A stretch of DNA of 64,000 nucleotides from Comamonas composti DSM 21721 (GCF_000429845.1 NZ_AUCQ01000002.1:248001-312000), one strand, 5' to 3'; shown: positions 10,139 to 20,100, counted from the stretch's first letter. Program-made: numbers and translations. The notes: generated by a model from the sequence alone, not told the origin.

Positions 10139-11824
10139 ATTCCTCAACATCTGCAACTGCTCGACCACAGGCCCCAAGGCCAGCGCCGGCAAAAAGGTCA
10201 GGCCGCCGACTACCAGCACCACGAACACCAGCAAGCCCATGAACAGCGGCGTGGCCGTGGGAAAAGTGCCCGGCCCCTGGGCCACCGTGGGCTTGGCGGC
10301 CAGGCTGGCCGCCGCAGCCAGCATGGGCAGCAAGGTCAGATAACGGCCGGCCAGCATGGCCAGGCCCAGGGTGGTGTTGAAGAACGGCGTGTTGGCATTG
10401 AGCCCCGCGAACGCCGAACCGTTGTTGGCCGTGCCCGAGGCATAGGCGTAGAGCACTTCGGAAAAGCCGTGCGCCCCGGGGTTTCCGAGGCTGGCCGGCG
10501 TGCCTGGCCACAGCACGGCCAGGGCCGTGAAGCCGAGTATGGAGATGGGGTGGGCCATGACGGCCAGCATCACCAGTTTGATCTCGCGCGCCTCGATCTT
10601 CTTGCCCAGGAATTCGGGCGTGCGACCAATCATCATGCCCGCCAGGAACACCGTGAGCACCGCATACTGCAACAGGTTGATCAGGCCCACGCCGTCGCCG
10701 CCGAACACGCTGTTGAGCATCATCTGCGCGAGCGGCACAAGCCCGCCCATGGGCGTCAGCGAATCGTGCATGGCATTGACCGAGCCTGTGGTCGCGGCCG
10801 TGGTCGTGGCCACGAAGAGCGCGGTATCGGCAATGCCGAAGCGCATCTCCTTGCCCTCCATATTGCCGCCGGCCTGCTGCTCGGCGCCCACCGCCGCAAG
10901 CAGCGGATTGCCCGCCTGCTCGGCCGTATGGGCAAGAGCCAGAAAGCCCACGAACATCACCAGGCAGGCGCCGAACAGCACCCAGCCCTGGCGGCGGCGC
11001 ATGAGCATGGAGCCGAAGGCATAGGTCAGCGCCGAGGGAATCAAGAGCATGCACAGAATGTGCAAGGCATTCGTGAGCGGTGTGGGGTTCTCGAACGGAT
11101 GGGCGGCGTTCATGCCGAAGAAACCGCCGCCATTGGTGCCCAGGTGCTTGATGCTTTCAAAGCTGGCCACGGGGCCGAGCAGAACGTGCTGGCTGCGGCC
11201 TTCGAGGGTCGTGGCCAGGGCCTGGGTCTGCAGCGTCTGGGGCACGCCCTGCCAGACATGGAACACGGCCACGATCAGGCACAGCGGCAGCATCACGCGC
11301 CACAGCACGCGCATATAGTCGGCCCAGTAATTGCCGATGTCGCTGGCGCCAGCGCGCGACAGGGCGCGAATCACGGCAGCCGCCGCCACCACGCCCGTGG
11401 TTGCCCCAGCGAACATCAGGAACGTGATGGCCAGCATCTGCGTGGCATTGGACAGACTGTTCTCGCCCGAATACGCCTGCCAGTTGGTGTTCGTGACAAA
11501 GGACACGGCCGTGTTGAACGCCAGATCCGGCGCCTGGGCCGGATTGCCCAGCGGGTTCAGCGGCAGCCAGCCCTGCAGGCGCAAGACCGCATAGCCGAGC
11601 AGCAGCATGGCCGCGTTCGACAACAGCAAGGCCTTGCCATAGGTCTGCCAGCTCTGGCCACGCAGGCTGTCCGCAGGGTCCACGCCGATGGCGCGCAGGC
11701 TTGCACGCTCCAGCCAGCCCAGGTGCTGGCTCGAAAAACAGCGCGCCAGCCAGTGCCCCATGGGCACGACCAGGGCCGTCATGAGCAGCAGCACGGCTGC
11801 ATATTCAATCCAAGGACTCCACAT
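10136..11824 (-). CDS. kdpA: KdpA, K+-transporting ATPase channel-like subunit
   Basis: SKT-superfamily subunit that holds the K+ selectivity filter of KdpFABC. It has about ten membrane spans and conserved pore segments such as [53 protein letters not shown] and [13 protein letters not shown]. The ATG at 11824 gives [14 protein letters not shown] and 562 residues, the family norm; the longer open frame upstream would put untypical residues before the first span. GGGAG lies upstream. The stop codon lies within the flank of a family A repeat. Confidence 0.97.
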   Translation of the reverse strand: MWSPWIEYAAVLLLMTALVVPMGHWLARCFSSQHLGWLERASLRAIGVDPADSLRGQSWQTYGKALLLSNAAMLLLGYAVLRLQGWLPLNPLGNPAQAPDLAFNTAVSFVTNTNWQAYSGENSLSNATQMLAITFLMFAGATTGVVAAAAVIRALSRAGASDIGNYWADYMRVLWRVMLPLCLIVAVFHVWQGVPQTLQTQALATTLEGRSQHVLLGPVASFESIKHLGTNGGGFFGMNAAHPFENPTPLTNALHILCMLLIPSALTYAFGSMLMRRRQGWVLFGACLVMFVGFLALAHTAEQAGNPLLAAVGAEQQAGGNMEGKEMRFGIADTALFVATTTAATTGSVNAMHDSLTPMGGLVPLAQMMLNSVFGGDGVGLINLLQYAVLTVFLAGMMIGRTPEFLGKKIEAREIKLVMLAVMAHPISILGFTALAVLWPGTPASLGNPGAHGFSEVLYAYASGTANNGSAFAGLNANTPFFNTTLGLAMLAGRYLTLLPMLAAAASLAAKPTVAQGPGTFPTATPLFMGLLVFVVLVVGGLTFLPALALGPVVEQLQMLRN

Positions 11825-11846
11825 GTGGTTCTCTCCCAGAAAGAAG

Positions 11847-11930
11847 CTAGATACGCGCCAGGGCCGCAACAAAGCCCCACAGCCCGGCAAAGCAGGCGAG
11901 TACCAAGGCGATGAAGATCAGATCGGACAT
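11847..11930 (-). CDS. 27-residue single-span membrane peptide in the kdp operon
   Basis: A short frame, [20 protein letters not shown] and seven more residues (VAALARI), lies between kdpF and kdpA. It is almost entirely one hydrophobic helix and starts seven bases after the kdpF stop, behind GAGG. I recall similar roughly 25-30-residue frames, with a D-x-x-F/Y...W-x-x-V pattern, in front of kdpF or kdpA in other Proteobacteria, so it is probably translated. Its role is unknown; a small accessory subunit or stabiliser of KdpFABC is plausible. Confidence 0.6.
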   Translation of the reverse strand: MSDLIFIALVLACFAGLWGFVAALARI

Positions 11931-11937
11931 CGCAACC

Positions 11938-12036
11938 TCAGAAACGCTCGGGGCGCAGCAATGCATAGCCCAGGTAGACAAAGAGCAGCAGGGCGCCCAG
12001 GCCACCCAGCCAGAGCGCGATTTCGGACAGCGTCAT
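11938..12036 (-). CDS. kdpF: KdpF small subunit
   Basis: A 32-residue single-span protein beginning MTLSEIALWLGGLGALLLF and ending YLGYALLRPERF. The YLxYALLRPERF ending is the hallmark of KdpF, which stabilises the KdpABC complex in the inner membrane. AAGGAAA lies five bases upstream of the ATG. It is the first gene of the kdp operon, transcribed away from yjfI. Confidence 0.85.
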   Translation of the reverse strand: MTLSEIALWLGGLGALLLFVYLGYALLRPERF

Positions 12037-12163
12037 GAAGATTTCCTTGCATCAGCGCACAGGCGCGCCGCCATGAAGACCCAGGAACTCTAGGCCGCAC
12101 GGCATCAAGACCGGGTTGAGATTGCGCGCCCGGATATCAAGACCGCATCAAGAACCCGCAACT

Positions 12164-12200
12164 GACATAACATGACAAATAACCCTTGACATGTTATGTC
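12164..12200. promoter_or_regulatory. Candidate operator: 11-bp perfect inverted repeat upstream of yjfI
   Basis: GACATAACATG and CATGTTATGTC are perfect inverted repeats separated by 15 bp, in the 244-bp divergent region between kdpF and yjfI. A TTGACA at 12186-12191 overlaps the right arm and could be the -35 of the yjfI promoter, although no convincing -10 follows at 17 bp. The layout suggests a dimeric regulator binding over the promoter. Confidence 0.5.
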
Positions 12201-12280
12201 GAACCCTGGAAACTGCAGCCATTGCCGCTGGTTGCCACACGCGACCGCCCGGCAGTCACAACGACTTGATTGGAGAGCCC

Positions 12281-12697
12281 ATGACCGCCCTGCTTAGTCA
12301 ACTCAGCCACCTGGACGCGCTGATCTCGGCCCTGCTGGGCGGCAGCAATGTCCAGCTCCAGCCGATCACGGGCGAGGTGCCCGTGGTGCAGATCAGCATA
12401 GAAGGCCGCGAGGAGCTGCCCATCTTCGTGACCTGCTCGGACTCGCAGATCATCTGCCTTTGCTATCTGTGGACCGAGCGCGATATCAAGCCCGAGCTCA
12501 AGGCCGAGCTGCACGAGGCCTTGCTCGACCTCAATCCTTCGGTTCCCCTGTCCTCGTTCGGCCGCGTGGACGGGCGCTACATGCTCACCGGTGCCCTGGC
12601 GCGCAGCGCGCGCGCCGAGGACGTGGCCCACGAAGTCGCCGTGCTCAGCGACAACGCGCTGGACGCACTCGATGCGCTGGCCGACTACCTGCTGTGA
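12281..12697 (+). CDS. yjfI: YjfI-type DUF2170 protein
   Basis: A 138-residue soluble protein (MTALLSQLSHLDALISALLG...) resembling the DUF2170/YjfI family, which is habitually encoded next to a PspA-like yjfJ gene. The ATG at 12281 has GGAG six bases upstream; a longer in-frame extension starting at 12191 lacks family character. Its function is not established. Its position as first gene of the PspA-flotillin-ATPase run, 28 bases before yjfJ, suggests a role in the same membrane-stress response. Expression is possibly controlled by the inverted repeat at 12164-12200. Confidence 0.75.
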   Translation: MTALLSQLSHLDALISALLGGSNVQLQPITGEVPVVQISIEGREELPIFVTCSDSQIICLCYLWTERDIKPELKAELHEALLDLNPSVPLSSFGRVDGRYMLTGALARSARAEDVAHEVAVLSDNALDALDALADYLL

Positions 12698-12725
12698 CCC
12701 TTTCGAATCTTCAAGGAGCCCCACC

Positions 12726-13466
12726 ATGACCGTCATCAAAAAGCTTGTCACCCTGTTGCGCGGCAGCGCCCGCGAACTCGGCCAGAGCGTGGTCGACAGC
12801 CAGGCCACGCGCATCTACGAGCAGGAGATCGTCGACGCCAAGTCCAGCATCGCCGAAGCCAGGAGCGAGCTCACGGCCGTGATGGCCAAGCAGATGCAGA
12901 CTGCGCGCGAGATGGAGCGCATCCAGGGCGAGATACGCCGCCACGAGGACATGGCCCTGCAGGCGCTGGACAAGACCGAGGAAGGCCTGGCGCTCAAGGT
13001 CGCCGAGCGCGTGGCCGGCCTCGAAGCCGAGCTTCAGGCCCAGACCGAGGCCCATGCAGGCTTTGCGCTGCAGGTCAACCGGCTCAAGGACCTGATACGC
13101 GGCGCCGAGGCCCGCGTGCGCGAGCATGAGCGCGAGATCGGCATCGCCAAGACCACGGAAAGCGTGTATCGCGCCACGCAAAGCATTTCCGACAACATCG
13201 GCAGCACGGGCTCGCGTCTGAGCAGCGCACGTGAATCGCTGGAGCGCATCAAGAAGCGCCACGAGGACCTGGCCGACCGCATGGCCGCAGCCGAGACGCT
13301 GGACAGGGAGTTCGGCCACAAGGCGCTGGAGAACGAACTCGCGGCCGCCGGCATAGGCGACAGCGACAAGAGCCGCGCCGAGGCCGTGATGGCCAGGCTG
13401 CGCGCCAGGCAGCTTGCCGCAGCCCAGCCCTCGCCGCAGCCCAAGGCCGACAGCCAGGGCGGCTGA
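12726..13466 (+). CDS. yjfJ: PspA/IM30 family protein (YjfJ-like)
   Basis: A 246-residue protein predicted to be almost entirely helical coiled coil, starting with a short amphipathic helix MTVIKKLVTLLRGSARELGQ, as in PspA/Vipp1/ESCRT-III relatives that bind and remodel the inner membrane. The C-terminal half contains TESVYRATQSISDNIGS, ESLERIKKRHEDLADRMAA and ELAAAGIGDSDKSRAEAVMA, which match what I recall of E. coli YjfJ better than canonical PspA. AAGGAG precedes the ATG. It is second in the cluster, followed by a small RHH-like gene, yqiJ, yqiK and a giant ATPase. Confidence 0.88.
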   Translation: MTVIKKLVTLLRGSARELGQSVVDSQATRIYEQEIVDAKSSIAEARSELTAVMAKQMQTAREMERIQGEIRRHEDMALQALDKTEEGLALKVAERVAGLEAELQAQTEAHAGFALQVNRLKDLIRGAEARVREHEREIGIAKTTESVYRATQSISDNIGSTGSRLSSARESLERIKKRHEDLADRMAAAETLDREFGHKALENELAAAGIGDSDKSRAEAVMARLRARQLAAAQPSPQPKADSQGG

Positions 13467-13496
13467 GCGCCCGGCCACCCGACACAGGAACGCCCC

Positions 13497-13862
13497 ATGA
13501 ACGCCACCAGAAAGACACCGCCGCGCTGGCAAGGCACGGAGCCCGCGCTGCGCGCAGTGCAGGTGGCCTTCGATGTGGAGCAGGCCGTGATCGAGGCCAT
13601 ACGCGTGGCGGCCTTTCATGAGAACGTCTCCACCTCGACCCAGATCCGCTCCGTGCTGGGCCTGCCCGTGGCCGACAAGCCCAAGCGCCCCAGGCTCACG
13701 GTGACGCTGAGCGAGGCCGACTATGCGCTGCTCGCGCAGCGCTACGGACTCTCGCCCGAAGACCGGCTGGGCATCAAGGAGGCAGCCACCAGAGAGCTCA
13801 TCGCCTTCACCGCCCCGGCCCTGCCCAGTCCCGCCAGCACTCCCCATCGACACAAACGCTAG
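13497..13862 (+). CDS. Small protein with two ribbon-helix-helix-like segments
   Basis: A 121-residue protein of unknown function. Residues about 18-60 (VQVAFDVEQAVIEAIRVAAF then ENVSTSTQIRSVLGLPV) and about 67-105 (LTVTLSEADYALLAQRYGLS then KEAATRELIAF) each read as a strand followed by two helices, like MetJ/Arc RHH DNA-binding units. It could therefore be a regulator of the cluster, but no family is recognised with certainty. AGGA is upstream. It lies 30 bases after yjfJ and 48 before yqiJ on the same strand. The C-terminal tail is Pro/Ser/His rich. Confidence 0.6.
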   Translation: MNATRKTPPRWQGTEPALRAVQVAFDVEQAVIEAIRVAAFHENVSTSTQIRSVLGLPVADKPKRPRLTVTLSEADYALLAQRYGLSPEDRLGIKEAATRELIAFTAPALPSPASTPHRHKR

Positions 13863-13910
13863 CCCTCGGGCTTTTCAGGCTTTGCTCACCAGAACCGATA
13901 CACCAACACC

Positions 13911-14543
13911 ATGAGCGAATTTCTTTCCGTAGCCCTGGGCTTTCCCACCATGCTGTTCAGCATAGGGCTGGCCGTCGTGCTGTTTTACTGGCTGATGGCC
14001 ATCATCGGCCTCGTGGATTTTGGCGAAGGCGCCATCGACCTGGATATCGGCGATGCGGCCGACGGCAGCGAGCTGGGCCTGATCGCCAGCTATGTGGTGG
14101 CCTTCGGCCTTTCGGGCGTGCCCTTCTCCATCGTCGTGACCCTGCTGGTCGTCGTCGCCTGGACCCTGTCCACGCTGGCCGGCATCTGGCTGCTGTCCTG
14201 GCTGCCCGGCCTGCCGCTGCAACTGCTTGGCGGCCTGGTGGTGCTGGTCCTGAGCATGGCGCTGTCCGTCATCATCACGGCACGCCTGGTGCGCCCGCTG
14301 CGCGGCATGTTCGCCACGCAGTACGGACAAAGCAGCGCCGACCTCGTGGGGCAAAGCTGCCGCATTCTCACGGGCGAGGTCAACGAGCGCCTGGGCCGTG
14401 CCGAGGTCGCGCAGCGCGGTGCCAGCCTCAACATCCGCGTCTGGTCGCCCAGCCCCAACCCTCTGTGCCGCGGCAGCCTGGCGCTGATCGTGGAATACGA
14501 TGCCGCCGCGCACCGCTACCTGGTCCAGCCCTGTGATGACTGA
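13911..14543 (+). CDS. yqiJ: YqiJ-like inner-membrane OB-fold protein
   Basis: A 210-residue protein with hydrophobic segments at about residues 8-33, 54-90 and 92-125, followed by a soluble C-terminal domain of about 75 residues (GQSSADLVGQSCRILTGEVN, GRAEVAQRGASLNIRVWS, GSLALIVEYDAAAHRYLVQP) that reads as an NfeD/OB-fold-type beta barrel. This is the architecture of YqiJ, the usual partner of the flotillin YqiK, encoded next downstream. The pair likely forms a membrane microdomain scaffold. A 15-bp direct repeat (14534, 14689) begins in its last codons and recurs before yqiK. Confidence 0.8.
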   Translation: MSEFLSVALGFPTMLFSIGLAVVLFYWLMAIIGLVDFGEGAIDLDIGDAADGSELGLIASYVVAFGLSGVPFSIVVTLLVVVAWTLSTLAGIWLLSWLPGLPLQLLGGLVVLVLSMALSVIITARLVRPLRGMFATQYGQSSADLVGQSCRILTGEVNERLGRAEVAQRGASLNIRVWSPSPNPLCRGSLALIVEYDAAAHRYLVQPCDD

Positions 14544-14703
14544 GACGCTCCCCCTGAGCGGCTGCGCCGCAGGGCCCTTGCTTGGCATCCCCGGTTTGGC
14601 CCGGCCGGTTTTTTGCGCTTCGCCCCCTTGTTTTGCGCCCCACCCCTTTGGGGAAGGGCCCGCCCTGCACTGCGCTATTGATGACTACTGATGACTGAAA
14701 CGC
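14534..14703 (+). repeat. 15-bp direct repeat flanking about 140 bp of GC-rich intergenic DNA
   Basis: TGATGACTGAGACGC at 14534-14548 and TGATGACTGAAACGC at 14689-14703 differ at one base. They bracket CCCCCTGAGCGGCTGCGCCG, a T-run and a CCCCTTTGGGG hairpin. The arrangement looks like an insertion or duplication that separated yqiJ from yqiK. The block CCGGTTTTTTGCGC inside recurs near 27330. Confidence 0.55.
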
Positions 14704-14747
14704 AGCAACCTTCTGCCATTCCCCAGATTTTTAACCAGCCGTAGCCC

Positions 14748-16985
14748 ATGACACTCTCCTCTTCGTCCATCACCTTTCTGGTCCTTGCGGGCTGTGCCGT
14801 CGTCATCCTCTTCGGCCTGTTCGCGATGTTCGCGCGCTTCTTCCACAAGGTGGAGCAGGGCCAGGCGCTCATCATCAACCCCTTCCGGGGACCGGCCAAG
14901 GTCACGTTCACGGGCGGGCTGGTGCTGCCCATCATCAACCGTGCCGAGCTCATGGACATCTCGATCAAGACCATCGAGATCGACCGCTCGGGCGACCAGG
15001 GGCTGATCTGCGCGGACAACATCCGCGCCGACATCAAGGTCAAGTTCTTCGTGCGCGTGAACCAGACGCCCGAGGACGTGCTGCGCGTGGCCCAGGGCAT
15101 TGGCTGCGCCCGCGCCTCCAACCACGAGATCCTCGAGGATCTGTTCTCGGCCAAGTTCTCCGAAGCGCTCAAGACCGCAGGCAAGGCCCTGGACTTCGTG
15201 GACCTGTACCAGGCACGCGACCGCTTTCGCGACAAGATCATCGAGCAGATCGGCGACGACCTCTCGGGCTATGTGCTCGAGGACGCAGCCATCGACTATC
15301 TGGAGCAGACGCCTCTGACGCGCCTGGACTCGAACAACATCCTCGACGCCCAGGGCATCAAGAAGATCACCGAGCTCACGGCCGTCGAGCATGTGGTGAC
15401 CAACGAGCTGCGCCGCAACGAGGAAATGCAGATCAAGAAAAAGAACGTCGAAACCCAGGAAGCCCTGCTGGAGCTGGAGCGCCAGCAGGCCGATGCCACG
15501 GCCCGCCAGGCACGCGAAGTGGCCGGCGTGCGCGCCCGCGAGGAGGCCGAGACCTCCAAGATCCAGGCCGAGGAGCGCACGCGCTCCGAGATGGCCCGCC
15601 TGCAGTCCGAGCAGCAGCTGGCCGTGCAAAACGAGAACGTGCTGCGCGAAAAAGAGGTGGCCGAGAACAACCGCAAGCGCGCGGTGGTGATAGAGCAGGA
15701 GCGTGTGACGCGCGCCCAGGAGCTCGAAGTCGTGGCCCGCGAGAAGGAAGTCACGCTGCAGCGCATCGAGAAGGACAAGGCCGTCGAAGTGCAGAAGAAG
15801 GCCATTGCCGACGTGGTGCGCGAGCGCATCGTGGTCGAGCGCACCGTGGCCGAGCAGGAAGAAGCCATCAAGGAAGTGCGTGAAGTGGCCGAGGCCGACC
15901 GCACGCGCAAGGCCGTGATCATCGGCGCCGAGGCCTCGGCCGAGGAAAAGGCCGTGATCGAGGTCAAGGCCGCCGAGGCGCAGGAACGCAAGGCGCGCCA
16001 CAAGGCGGCCGAGGACCTGGTGCTGGCCGAGGCCCGCCTCAAGGTCGCCGAGCGCGAAGCCGAGGCCAAGAAGCGCGAGGCCGAAGGCATTGAAGCCCTG
16101 AGCGCCGCCCCGGGCCTGGCCGATGCCAAGGTGCAGGTGGCCACGGCCAGCGCCAAGCTGGCCAGCATGGAGGCCGAAGCCACGGGCCGCGAGAAGGTGG
16201 GCCGAGCCGAGGCCACGGTCACCGAAGCCCAGGCCCAGGCCGAGGCCACGGGTCTGCGCGCCCGCATGGACGCCGAAGCCGAAGGCAAGCAAAAGGTCGG
16301 CATCTCCGAAGCCCAGACCACCCAGGCCAAGGCCGAAGCCGAGGCCACGGGCCTGCGCGCACGCATGGAGGCCGAGGCCATAGGCAAGGAGAAGATCGGC
16401 CAGGCCGAAGCCCTGGTGCGCACGGCCGATGCCGAAGCGCTGGCCAAGCAGGGCGATGCCGAGGCCCACAACATCGACGCCAAGTTCAGCGCCGAGGCGC
16501 GCGGCCTCAAGGAAAAGTTCGAGGCCATGAAGGCCATGAGCCCCGAGACGCGCGAGCACGAGGAATACCGCATGCGCCTGGAGCGCGCGCATGTCGAGAC
16601 CCTCAAGCAGATCGAGGCCCAGCAGCACATCGCCCGGGAACAGGCCGAGGTGCTGGGCGTGGCACTCAAGAATGCCAAGATCGACATCGTGGGCGGCCAG
16701 GGCGACTACTTCGACAGCTTTGTGCGCGCCCTGTCCGTGGGCAAGAACATCGATGCCACGCTGGGCAAGAGCGAGACCCTGCAGGTCGCGTTCAAGGACC
16801 AGCTCTCGGGCGAGCGCAATGTGGTGGACGACCTGCAAAGCCTGCTGGGCGCGGCCGGCAGCTCGGCCAGCGAGCTGCAAAGCCTCAGCCTCTCGGGTCT
16901 GATCACCAAGATCATGCAAGGCGGCAACGAGAGCCAGAAGCAGGCCTTGATGCAGCTCGCCCAAAGCCTGCGCAAGCCCGAGTGA
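14748..16985 (+). CDS. yqiK: Flotillin/SPFH family protein (YqiK-like)
   Basis: A 745-residue membrane-anchored scaffold. It has one N-terminal membrane span (about residues 7-31), a Band-7/SPFH domain (about 35-200, including TGGLVLPIINRAELMDIS and FFVRVNQTPEDVLRVAQ), then a long charged coiled coil rich in Ala/Glu (about 210-600), and a C-terminal flotillin-type domain ending GLITKIMQGGNESQKQALMQ. The coiled coil includes near-tandem units of the form AEATGLRARMxAEAxGKxKxG (about 16240-16420). It is longer than E. coli YqiK (553). Together with yqiJ it should form a lipid microdomain complex; the PspA-like gene and the ATPase in the same run suggest membrane surveillance or repair. Confidence 0.9.
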   Translation: MTLSSSSITFLVLAGCAVVILFGLFAMFARFFHKVEQGQALIINPFRGPAKVTFTGGLVLPIINRAELMDISIKTIEIDRSGDQGLICADNIRADIKVKFFVRVNQTPEDVLRVAQGIGCARASNHEILEDLFSAKFSEALKTAGKALDFVDLYQARDRFRDKIIEQIGDDLSGYVLEDAAIDYLEQTPLTRLDSNNILDAQGIKKITELTAVEHVVTNELRRNEEMQIKKKNVETQEALLELERQQADATARQAREVAGVRAREEAETSKIQAEERTRSEMARLQSEQQLAVQNENVLREKEVAENNRKRAVVIEQERVTRAQELEVVAREKEVTLQRIEKDKAVEVQKKAIADVVRERIVVERTVAEQEEAIKEVREVAEADRTRKAVIIGAEASAEEKAVIEVKAAEAQERKARHKAAEDLVLAEARLKVAEREAEAKKREAEGIEALSAAPGLADAKVQVATASAKLASMEAEATGREKVGRAEATVTEAQAQAEATGLRARMDAEAEGKQKVGISEAQTTQAKAEAEATGLRARMEAEAIGKEKIGQAEALVRTADAEALAKQGDAEAHNIDAKFSAEARGLKEKFEAMKAMSPETREHEEYRMRLERAHVETLKQIEAQQHIAREQAEVLGVALKNAKIDIVGGQGDYFDSFVRALSVGKNIDATLGKSETLQVAFKDQLSGERNVVDDLQSLLGAAGSSASELQSLSLSGLITKIMQGGNESQKQALMQLAQSLRKPE

Positions 16986-17054
16986 TACGCAGCAGGATGC
17001 AGGCGGCCCGCCCGAGGACCGCCTGCATCACGGCCGCACATTCTCCAAAAACAT

Positions 17055-17130
17055 AGCTTCGAGCGCTTGCCACCACTCGGTTTCAGGTTGATTCCCATTT
17101 GAAATCCAGTCTAGACAAGCGCTAACAGCT
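17055..17130. repeat. Family B hairpin repeat, copy 2, just before the giant ATPase gene
   Basis: The outer arms are AGCTTCGAGCGCTTG and CAAGCGCTAACAGCT; the inner segments are GTTTCAG and TTTGAAATCC. It ends 14 bases before the ATG of the following gene, leaving no recognisable ribosome binding site in that space. It may separate or modulate expression of yqiK and the ATPase. Confidence 0.8.
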
Positions 17131-17144
17131 TCTTTTTTCAAAGC

Positions 17145-20100
17145 ATGTCCACCTCGCCCGAAGCACCAGACTCCGCCGCCGTCGATACCAGCGTGGCCGA
17201 AAGCAGCAGCTACGAGCTGCTCAAGAAACGCCTGGAACTCCAGGGCGAGCAGTTGCTGGCCAAGGCCCAGGCGCTGAACACCACGCGCGTGCAGCAGTTC
17301 GGCCAGCGCGAGCAGCGCCTGCTGCAGCGCCTGCGCGCGCGCACCGAGCACAACTGCGTGGCGCGCGACCTGGCCTTCATCGGCCACAACCGGCTGCTGT
17401 TCGGCTACAACGTGTTCATGGGCCTCAAGCGCGAGACCCGCGTGGAGGACGTGTTCGCGATCTACGAGCTCGCCCACCACGACGAAAGCCAGGAGCAGCC
17501 CGAGAGCGACGAGCTCGTGCAGGTGCCGCTGGCCGGCAGCTTTCTCGACGATGCGCGCTTTGTCGCCGACTTCAACGAGCTCTACACCTATTACAAACAG
17601 GCCACGCTGCAGCTGCTGCGGCCCACGCAGGACTTTCTGCTGGCCTCGTTCCAGATCGGCCAGCAGGCCCAGGACATACGCGTCTTCCGCTGGAAGCGCG
17701 AGAGCGACGGCACGCTCAAATACGTGGACAACCGGGGCGAGCGCGACCTTGCGCCCCCGCCCAGCCACGACTTTCACTGGACGGCGCTGACGCGCGAAAA
17801 CCATGTGGGCGGCGCCCACCCGCACATCAATGTGCTGGACACGGTGTTCGTGGAAACCATTGGCGGCACGCTGACCATCAAGGTCGAGAACAACACCGAG
17901 ACCGGCCTGGGCATCTACGAAGAGCCCGTGGAAGACGCCAACCAGGCCCTGGGCGATGCCGAGATCAGCTACGCCAGGCTGGGCCTTCTGATCCTGCTGC
18001 AGGTGCGGCCCTACCGCGAATCCACCACGCGCTACCTGGTCTACAACCAGCGCACGCAGGAGGTGGTGCGCATCGATGCCATAGGCGCCTCGTGCATGCA
18101 GCTGCCCGAGGACCACGGCATCATCTTCCCCGGCGGCTACTACCTGCAGTCGGGCGAGCACAAGCGCTTTGACCTGCCGGCCGACCTCACCGAGCAACTG
18201 CGCTTCACGCGCATGCTGCGCTCGCCCGGCGGCGAGGACGTGGCCTATATCTTCTACGGCACGGTGCAGCTCGACCAGGACGGGCGCGACGCGGGCTGGT
18301 ATGCGCTGTTCACCTACAACCTCATCGAGAAGTCCCTGGCCCCGCCCATCGTGGCCGACGGCTACGGGCGCTTTCCCGACGGGCGCATGCTGGTGTTCCA
18401 GGCCGCACGCGGCGAGGCCACGCGCGTGCATCCCATGCAGCTGTGGCACACGCCGTTTGCCACCGAGGAATATGCGAGCCGCCAGCCTGCGGGCACGGGC
18501 TTTTTCGCGCGCGTGGGCAATGCCGACCTGGTGCGCGGCATCTCCGACCTGCTGGGCATTGCACGCGCCGTGCGCGAGCAGGCCCCCACGCGCACCGCCT
18601 ATGAAGACCTGATACGCCAGTGCCAGCGCGCGCGCGACGCCTACTTCTGGCTGGATGCCGAAGAAGCGAGCAACGCGGCCGCCGACCTCGGCTCCATCGA
18701 GCAGGCCGCGCAGGCCACGCTGGGCGAGTTCGAGAAGGTGGAGAGCATCCGCCAGGACACGGCGCGCGCGCTGCAAAGGGCCGAAGGCCGGCAGCGCGAG
18801 CTCATGACCGAGATCGCCAGCCAGATGTGGCGCGCGCCCGCCGACTTCGTGCACGCGCTGGACAAGCTGCGCCAGCGCCAGGGCGAGCTGCATCTGCTGC
18901 GCGATCTGCGCTATGTGAACCTGGCCAGCATTGATGCCATGGCCGCCCAGCTGACCGCCGAGCAGCAGCGCGTGGGCGAGCGCGCCATGCAGTTTCTGTC
19001 CGACGAAAAGGCTTTCGACGCACAGCGCAAGGCCCTGGATCAGGTGGCCGCCAGCCTGCCCCAGACCGCCACGGCCAGCGAGCTCGCCGAGCTGCTGGCC
19101 AGCCTGGATGCCGAAGCCGGAGGGCTGGACCTGCTCAGCGAGCAACTGGGCAACCTGCCCGGCGGCGACGCCGTGCAGCGCACGGCCATCCTGGACCGCA
19201 TTGCCCTGCTCTATGCCGACATCAACCGCCTGCGTGCCGATGCGCGCACGCGCCGGCGCTCCCTGGGCGCGGCCGAGCAGCGCGCCGAATTCGGCGCCCA
19301 GTTCAAGCTCTTTGCCCAGGCCGTGGAAAACGCGCTCGAACTCTCGGACACGCCCGAGAAATGCGACGAGGCGCTGACCCGGCTGCTGGCCCAGCTCGAA
19401 GACATAGAGGCCCGCTTTGCCGAGCAGGAAGACTTTCTTGCCGACATCGCCACCCAGCGCGAGACCGTCTACGAAGCGCTGACGGCGCGCCGCCAGAGCC
19501 TGGTCGAGGCCCAGCAGCGCCGCGCCCAGGCCCTGAGCGACGCCGCAGCCCGCATCCTGGACGGCATACCGCGCCGCGTGGCCGGCTTTGCCGAGCTGAC
19601 CCAGGTGCACAGCTACTTCGCCTCCGACCCCATGCTGGCCAAGCTGCGCGAGCAGGTGGCCGAGCTGCGGCGCCTGGGCGCGGCCGTGGCCGCCGACGAC
19701 CTGGAGACCAGGCTCAAGACCGCGCGCGACCAGGCGGTGCGCGCCGTGCGCGACCAGCGCGAGCTGGCCGCAGGCAGCGGGGACGGCATCCAGTTCGGCT
19801 CCCATGTGTTCACGGTCAACAAACAGCCCCTGGACCTCACGCTCGTGGCCCAGGGCGATGGCCTGGCCTGGCAGATCACGGGCACGGACTATATGGCGCC
19901 CGCCCATGACGAGCGCCTGCAGGCCCTGCGCCCGTTCTGGCAACAGGCCCTGGTCTCGGAGACCCCGCAGCTGTCGCGCGCCGAATACCTGGCCGCCGAG
20001 TGGCTGACCGCCCAGAAAAGCGGCAGCGCCGAGCCCGGCTGGAACGAGCTTCTGGTCCAGCTCACCGAACATGCACAGACCGGCGATGCCGAGCAAAAGC

